DNA of 9,684 nt, from positions 1-9,684 of the forward strand of contig JAKLHH010000199.1 in NCBI GenBank assembly GCA_022710245.1, read 5' to 3'. The DNA comes from Myxococcota bacterium (lineage in GTDB: Bacteria > Myxococcota > Polyangia > GCA-2747355 > JAKLHH01). Positions within the stretch are counted from its first letter, which is position 1, and the number at the start of each line of letters is the position of its first letter. Both the position numbers and the translations under genes were made by a program. Under the pieces are notes generated by a model. The model did not search any database. It saw only the letters and a list, made by a program, of their open reading frames with translations, and was not told the DNA's origin. Shown piece by piece: positions 7,565 through 9,684 of this stretch.

Positions 7565-9031
7565 ATGAGCACGCTCCCCCCCTACCGCCCGCGCACCTGC
7601 GTCTGGGAGACGACCCTCGCCTGTAACCTGCGCTGCAAGCACTGCGGCTCCGACGCCGGGGCGAGGCGCTGCCGGGAGCTGACGACCGACGAGTGCCTGC
7701 GCACCATCGACCAGCTCGCGGAGCTCGAGTGTCAGCTCCTCACCTTCTCCGGCGGAGAGCCGACGCTGCGGCCCGACTGGTCGATCCTGGTCCGCGCCGC
7801 CGTCCGGCGCGGGATCACCGTCAACCTGGTCAGCAACGGGACGACCATGACCCGCGAGCTCGCCGCGCGGGCCGCCGAGCTGGGGCTCGCCAACATCGGC
7901 GTCTCCCTCGACGGACCCGAGCCGATCCACGACGGGCTCCGCGGCGAGGGGGTCTTCCGCCGGACGGTGCGGGGGATCGAGCACCTGCGCGCGGCCGGCG
8001 TCCCGGTCGCCGCGCTGACGCACCTCAACCAGGACACGGCGCGCGCTCTCCCCGAGACGCACGAGCTGGTGCGCGCGCTCGGCTGCGACCTCTGGCGCCT
8101 GCAGCTCGGCAAGCCCATGGGGCGGCTGCAGCTCGAGTCGGGGCTGCTCCTCGAGCCGCGCGAGCTGCTCGAGGTGATCCCCGCCATCGCCCGCCTGCAG
8201 CGGAGCTCGCCGCTGACCATCACCGTCGGCGACTCGCTGGGCTACTTCGGTCCACACGAGCCCACGCTGCGGCGCCTGGCGTGTGGAGCGGAGCGGAGCT
8301 GGGCGGGCTGTCAGGCTGGCCTGCAGGCGGTGGGGATCGAGTCCGACGGGGGCGTCAAGGGCTGCCTCTCCCTGCAGGGGCGGCTGGAGGGCCAGGGGGA
8401 GCGCGACGCGTTCCGCGAGGGGAGCCTGCGCGAGCGGTCCCTCGCCGAGCTCTGGTTCGACCCGGGGGCGTTCGCGTTCAACCGCCGGTGGGCGCCGGAC
8501 CAGCTCCGCGGCGCCTGCCGCAAGTGCGAGCACGCCGCGCTCTGTCGCGGCGGCGCCAAGTGCGTGGCCGCGGCGTTCCTCGGCCGCCTCGACGAGAACG
8601 AGCACTGCTACTACCGGCAGGAGCGTCTGGCCAGGGGCGCCCGGCCCAGGCTGGCGGCGGTGCGCGAGCACGCGCTCGCCTCCGCGCTCGCCTCCGCGCT
8701 CGCGCTCGGCGTGGGCCTGCTCGGCCTCGGCGGCTGTGGCAGCCGGTCGGTGCCAGTCGGCGACGGGGGCGGCGACCTGGCCCGCGCGGGCGACCTGGCC
8801 CGGAGCGACCGCGGCCAGCCGCGCCGGGACGGCTCCTCGCGCGATCGCAGCACGGACAGGACCCTCCCGCCGGACGCAGACGTCTGCGCCGGCTACACCT
8901 GCCACAACACCTGCCCCGCCTGCGAGTACGGCATCGAGCCCCCGCAGGAGCTCTTCGCCCAGTGCTGCTGCAAGAACGTCTGCTGCGAGTGCGACTACGG
9001 AGTGAGCCCGCCGCCGGGCTGCTGCAAGTGA
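7565..9031 (+). CDS. Radical SAM/SPASM peptide maturase fused to a Cys-rich lipoprotein-like tail
   Basis: This 488-residue protein has two unlike halves. Residues 10-350 are a radical SAM/SPASM enzyme. The [4Fe-4S]/SAM motif is C20-x3-C24-x2-C27 (ACNLRCKHCGSDAG), followed by SGGEPTLRPD at 62-71 and VSLDGPEPIHDGLRG at 113-127. The SPASM auxiliary-cluster cysteines are C249-x12-G-x4-C267, then C318-x2-C321-x5-C327-x5-C333 and C348. Such enzymes usually modify ribosomal peptides in the cytoplasm using SAM radicals. Residues 366-488 read like a separate lipoprotein: a charged n-region, a hydrophobic run (369-390) with lipobox LGGC at 388-391, and an Asp/Gly/Arg/Ser spacer (392-438). A tail with 12 cysteines (441-487) follows, including CEYGIEPP at 453-460 and CDYGVSPPP at 476-484. 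The frame is continuous with no stop or shift. Separately encoded radical SAM/lipoprotein pairs are known (rSAM/lipoprotein system, from memory). Fusion of enzyme and substrate is my inference. Alternatives are a membrane-tethered enzyme, or internal initiation at GTG 8660. No PqqD-like recognition domain is visible. Confidence 0.93.
   Translation: MSTLPPYRPRTCVWETTLACNLRCKHCGSDAGARRCRELTTDECLRTIDQLAELECQLLTFSGGEPTLRPDWSILVRAAVRRGITVNLVSNGTTMTRELAARAAELGLANIGVSLDGPEPIHDGLRGEGVFRRTVRGIEHLRAAGVPVAALTHLNQDTARALPETHELVRALGCDLWRLQLGKPMGRLQLESGLLLEPRELLEVIPAIARLQRSSPLTITVGDSLGYFGPHEPTLRRLACGAERSWAGCQAGLQAVGIESDGGVKGCLSLQGRLEGQGERDAFREGSLRERSLAELWFDPGAFAFNRRWAPDQLRGACRKCEHAALCRGGAKCVAAAFLGRLDENEHCYYRQERLARGARPRLAAVREHALASALASALALGVGLLGLGGCGSRSVPVGDGGGDLARAGDLARSDRGQPRRDGSSRDRSTDRTLPPDADVCAGYTCHNTCPACEYGIEPPQELFAQCCCKNVCCECDYGVSPPPGCCK
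8672..8695 (+). repeat. 12-bp tandem repeat in the signal-like segment
   Basis: gcgctcgcctcc occurs twice in perfect tandem (8672-8683, 8684-8695), followed by the related gcgctcgcgctc. It encodes ALAS-ALAS-ALAL, the start of the hydrophobic run before the lipobox of the radical SAM fusion. Repeat expansion may have lengthened this segment. Confidence 0.8.
8771..8802 (+). repeat. Short direct repeat in the lipoprotein spacer
   Basis: ggcgacctggcccg occurs at 8771-8784 and 8789-8802, an 18-bp period, encoding GDLAR twice (residues 403-413). This is typical of a low-complexity, slippage-prone spacer after a lipobox. Confidence 0.7.
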
Positions 9032-9057
9032 GCTGAGGTCGACGGGCGAGCACCTGC

Positions 9058-9096
9058 GCCTCGCGGGGGGCGCGCCGCCGCCTCCCGCGCCGAGGC
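9058..9096 (+). terminator. GC-rich hairpin after the radical SAM gene, possible terminator
   Basis: Left arm gcctcgcggg (9058-9067) can pair with cccgcg and gaggc in 9084-9096, giving about 5 + 5 base pairs with a small bulge. It begins 26 bases past the stop codon. There is no run of T directly after it, only the mildly T-rich ggtcttcattgt further on, so intrinsic termination is plausible but weakly supported. Confidence 0.3.
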
Positions 9097-9109
9097 GTCG
9101 TGGTCTTCA

Positions 9110-9138
9110 TTGTACAGGTCATTGACCTGATCAACGAT
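9110..9138 (+). promoter_or_regulatory. Candidate promoter of the MarR gene
   Basis: This is the only AT-richer patch in the surrounding sequence. TTGTAC at 9110-9115 and AACGAT at 9133-9138 are separated by 17 bases, a spacing compatible with a sigma-70-type promoter, but both hexamers match consensus poorly. The palindrome at 9115-9129 fills the spacer, which is where a repressor would block RNA polymerase. Confidence 0.35.
9115..9129. promoter_or_regulatory. Palindromic operator candidate for the MarR regulator
   Basis: caggtca-t-tgacctg is a perfect 7-bp inverted repeat around one central base, 28 bases before the ATG of the adjacent MarR gene. MarR dimers usually bind short near-palindromes of about 16-20 bp that overlap their own promoters, so autorepression is the simple reading. 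Confidence 0.55.
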
Positions 9139-9157
9139 CTGTGCCAGGTTGGAGGTC

Positions 9158-9646
9158 ATGGACGGATCGAAGGCAGCGCTCGACGCGTTCCTCCACCGCG
9201 GCGACGAGCCGCACCTCCTCAGGGAGGTCCTCCGGACCTACCAGGTGCTGATGTCCGGGTTCGGGCGCGCGACCGGGATGCCCGCCTCGCGCTTCCTGCT
9301 GATGCGCCTCCTCGCCGCCGCGGAGGCGGGCGTCGGGGTGACGGACCTCGCGCGGCAGCTCGGGATCAACGCGGCCGCGGTGACGCGGCAGGTGCAGGAG
9401 CTGGAGCGCGAGGGGCTGATCCTCCGGCGCGCGGACCAGCGGGACGGGCGGCGCAGCTACGTCAGCCTCTCGGCGAAGGGGCGGCGGGTCTGCGAGGCGA
9501 TCCACGAGCGCACTCACGAGCTCGAGGGGGCGCTCGCGGCGGCGATCGGCGCGGAGGAGCTGCGCGCGGCGGCGGCGGTCCTGACGAAGCTCCGCGCCTT
9601 CGTCGAGGGCCGGCGCCCGCAGGGGAGCGGGCCCGCAGGGAGGTGA
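9158..9646 (+). CDS. MarR-family winged-helix transcriptional regulator
   Basis: A 162-residue protein of normal MarR length. MarR proteins are homodimeric DNA-binding regulators that usually repress their own and adjacent genes and release DNA on binding small phenolic ligands or on oxidation. Seen: an N-terminal helical dimerisation part (about 1-55), a helix-turn-helix with VTDLARQLGINAAAVTRQVQ (61-80), ELEREGLILR (81-90), and the wing with the typical Asp-Arg signature ADQRDGRRSYVSLSAKG (92-108). A C-terminal dimerisation helix (about 110-150) follows. There is one cysteine (C112), so a two-cysteine redox switch within one subunit is not possible. ATG 9158 is preferred. TTG 9149 is in frame three codons earlier. 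GGAGG at 9151-9155 is only 2 bases from the ATG, so AGG at 9146-9148 may be the working site and the start is not certain. The palindrome just upstream suggests autoregulation. The stop lies 3 bases before the next gene's start, suggesting co-transcription. Its ligand cannot be told from sequence. Confidence 0.94.
   Translation: MDGSKAALDAFLHRGDEPHLLREVLRTYQVLMSGFGRATGMPASRFLLMRLLAAAEAGVGVTDLARQLGINAAAVTRQVQELEREGLILRRADQRDGRRSYVSLSAKGRRVCEAIHERTHELEGALAAAIGAEELRAAAAVLTKLRAFVEGRRPQGSGPAGR
9637..9643 (+). promoter_or_regulatory. Shine-Dalgarno of the last, partial gene
   Basis: AGGGAGG inside the 3' end of the MarR gene lies 6 bases before ATG 9650. It favours 9650 over the out-of-phase ATG at 9646, which is only 2 bases from the site. 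Confidence 0.65.
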
Positions 9647-9649
9647 TGG

Positions 9650-9684
9650 ATGGCCAAGGTACAGGAGGTCAACAACGAGCTCTA
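9650..9684 (+). CDS. Start of an unidentified gene downstream of MarR (3' partial)
   Basis: Only the first 11 complete codons are present (MAKVQEVNNEL), so no family can be assigned safely. The start is chosen for its strong ribosome binding site and because ATG 9650 lies 3 bases after the MarR TGA, an arrangement suited to translational coupling. The VNNEL opening vaguely recalls the N-termini of some UbiG-like SAM-dependent methyltransferases, but this is a hunch from a few residues. By position it is the likely co-regulated target of the MarR protein. The alternative ATG 9646 overlaps the MarR stop and would read MDGQGTGGQQRAL, a less protein-like start. Confidence 0.6.
   Translation, partial: MAKVQEVNNEL

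Noticed and set aside
7317..7568. Possible 83-residue gene on the + strand in the gap
   Set aside because: No ribosome binding site, overlaps the start of the radical SAM gene, no recognisable sequence features.
7454..8905. Long minus-strand and out-of-phase + strand (7693-9036) frames over the radical SAM gene
   Set aside because: Low-complexity shadows. The chosen frame has CxxxCxxC, GGEP and SPASM cysteines and a clear Shine-Dalgarno.

Overview
The window is very GC-rich (clearly above 70 %), with G or C in almost every third codon position. It carries proteins typical of large deltaproteobacterial-type genomes: PEGA repeats, a lipoprotein with an Asp/Gly/Arg/Ser-rich spacer, and a very large defence-type helicase. 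Myxococcota (Polyangia-like) or a related soil/sediment lineage is the best guess, inferred from protein style rather than from any marker gene. All confident genes are on the + strand.

Layout: (1) Positions 1-711 hold the 3' end of a PEGA-domain protein that starts outside the window and ends in a 10-cysteine segment. (2) Positions 874-7242 encode one protein of about 2,120 residues. It has an N-terminal beta-rich region, a transglutaminase-like Cys/His/Asp domain, a DUF4011 region, a split superfamily 1 helicase core, a PD-(D/E)XK (MTES_1575/Vsr-like) nuclease and a C-terminal DUF3320 region. This matches single-gene anti-phage candidates of the DUF4011-helicase-Vsr (Hhe-like) type. (3) Positions 7243-7564 are a 322-base gap with a possible minus-strand remnant of a 'VWGSGP' repeat protein. 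(4) Positions 7565-9031 encode a radical SAM/SPASM peptide-modifying enzyme. Its C-terminus continues without a break into a lipobox, a low-complexity spacer and a 12-cysteine tail with two C-[DE]-Y-G-[IV]-x-P-P motifs. It looks like a maturase fused to its own lipoprotein substrate. (5) Positions 9032-9157 carry a GC-rich hairpin and then a short AT-richer patch with a near-perfect palindrome. (6) Positions 9158-9646 encode a MarR-family repressor. (7) A new reading frame begins at 9650, probably translationally coupled to the repressor, and runs off the end.

The genes do not form one obvious pathway. The helicase-nuclease is a self-contained defence-type unit. The radical SAM-lipoprotein fusion is the most unusual object and the best candidate for an undescribed system. 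The MarR gene and the frame after it look like an autoregulated two-gene unit controlled from the palindrome at 9115-9129.
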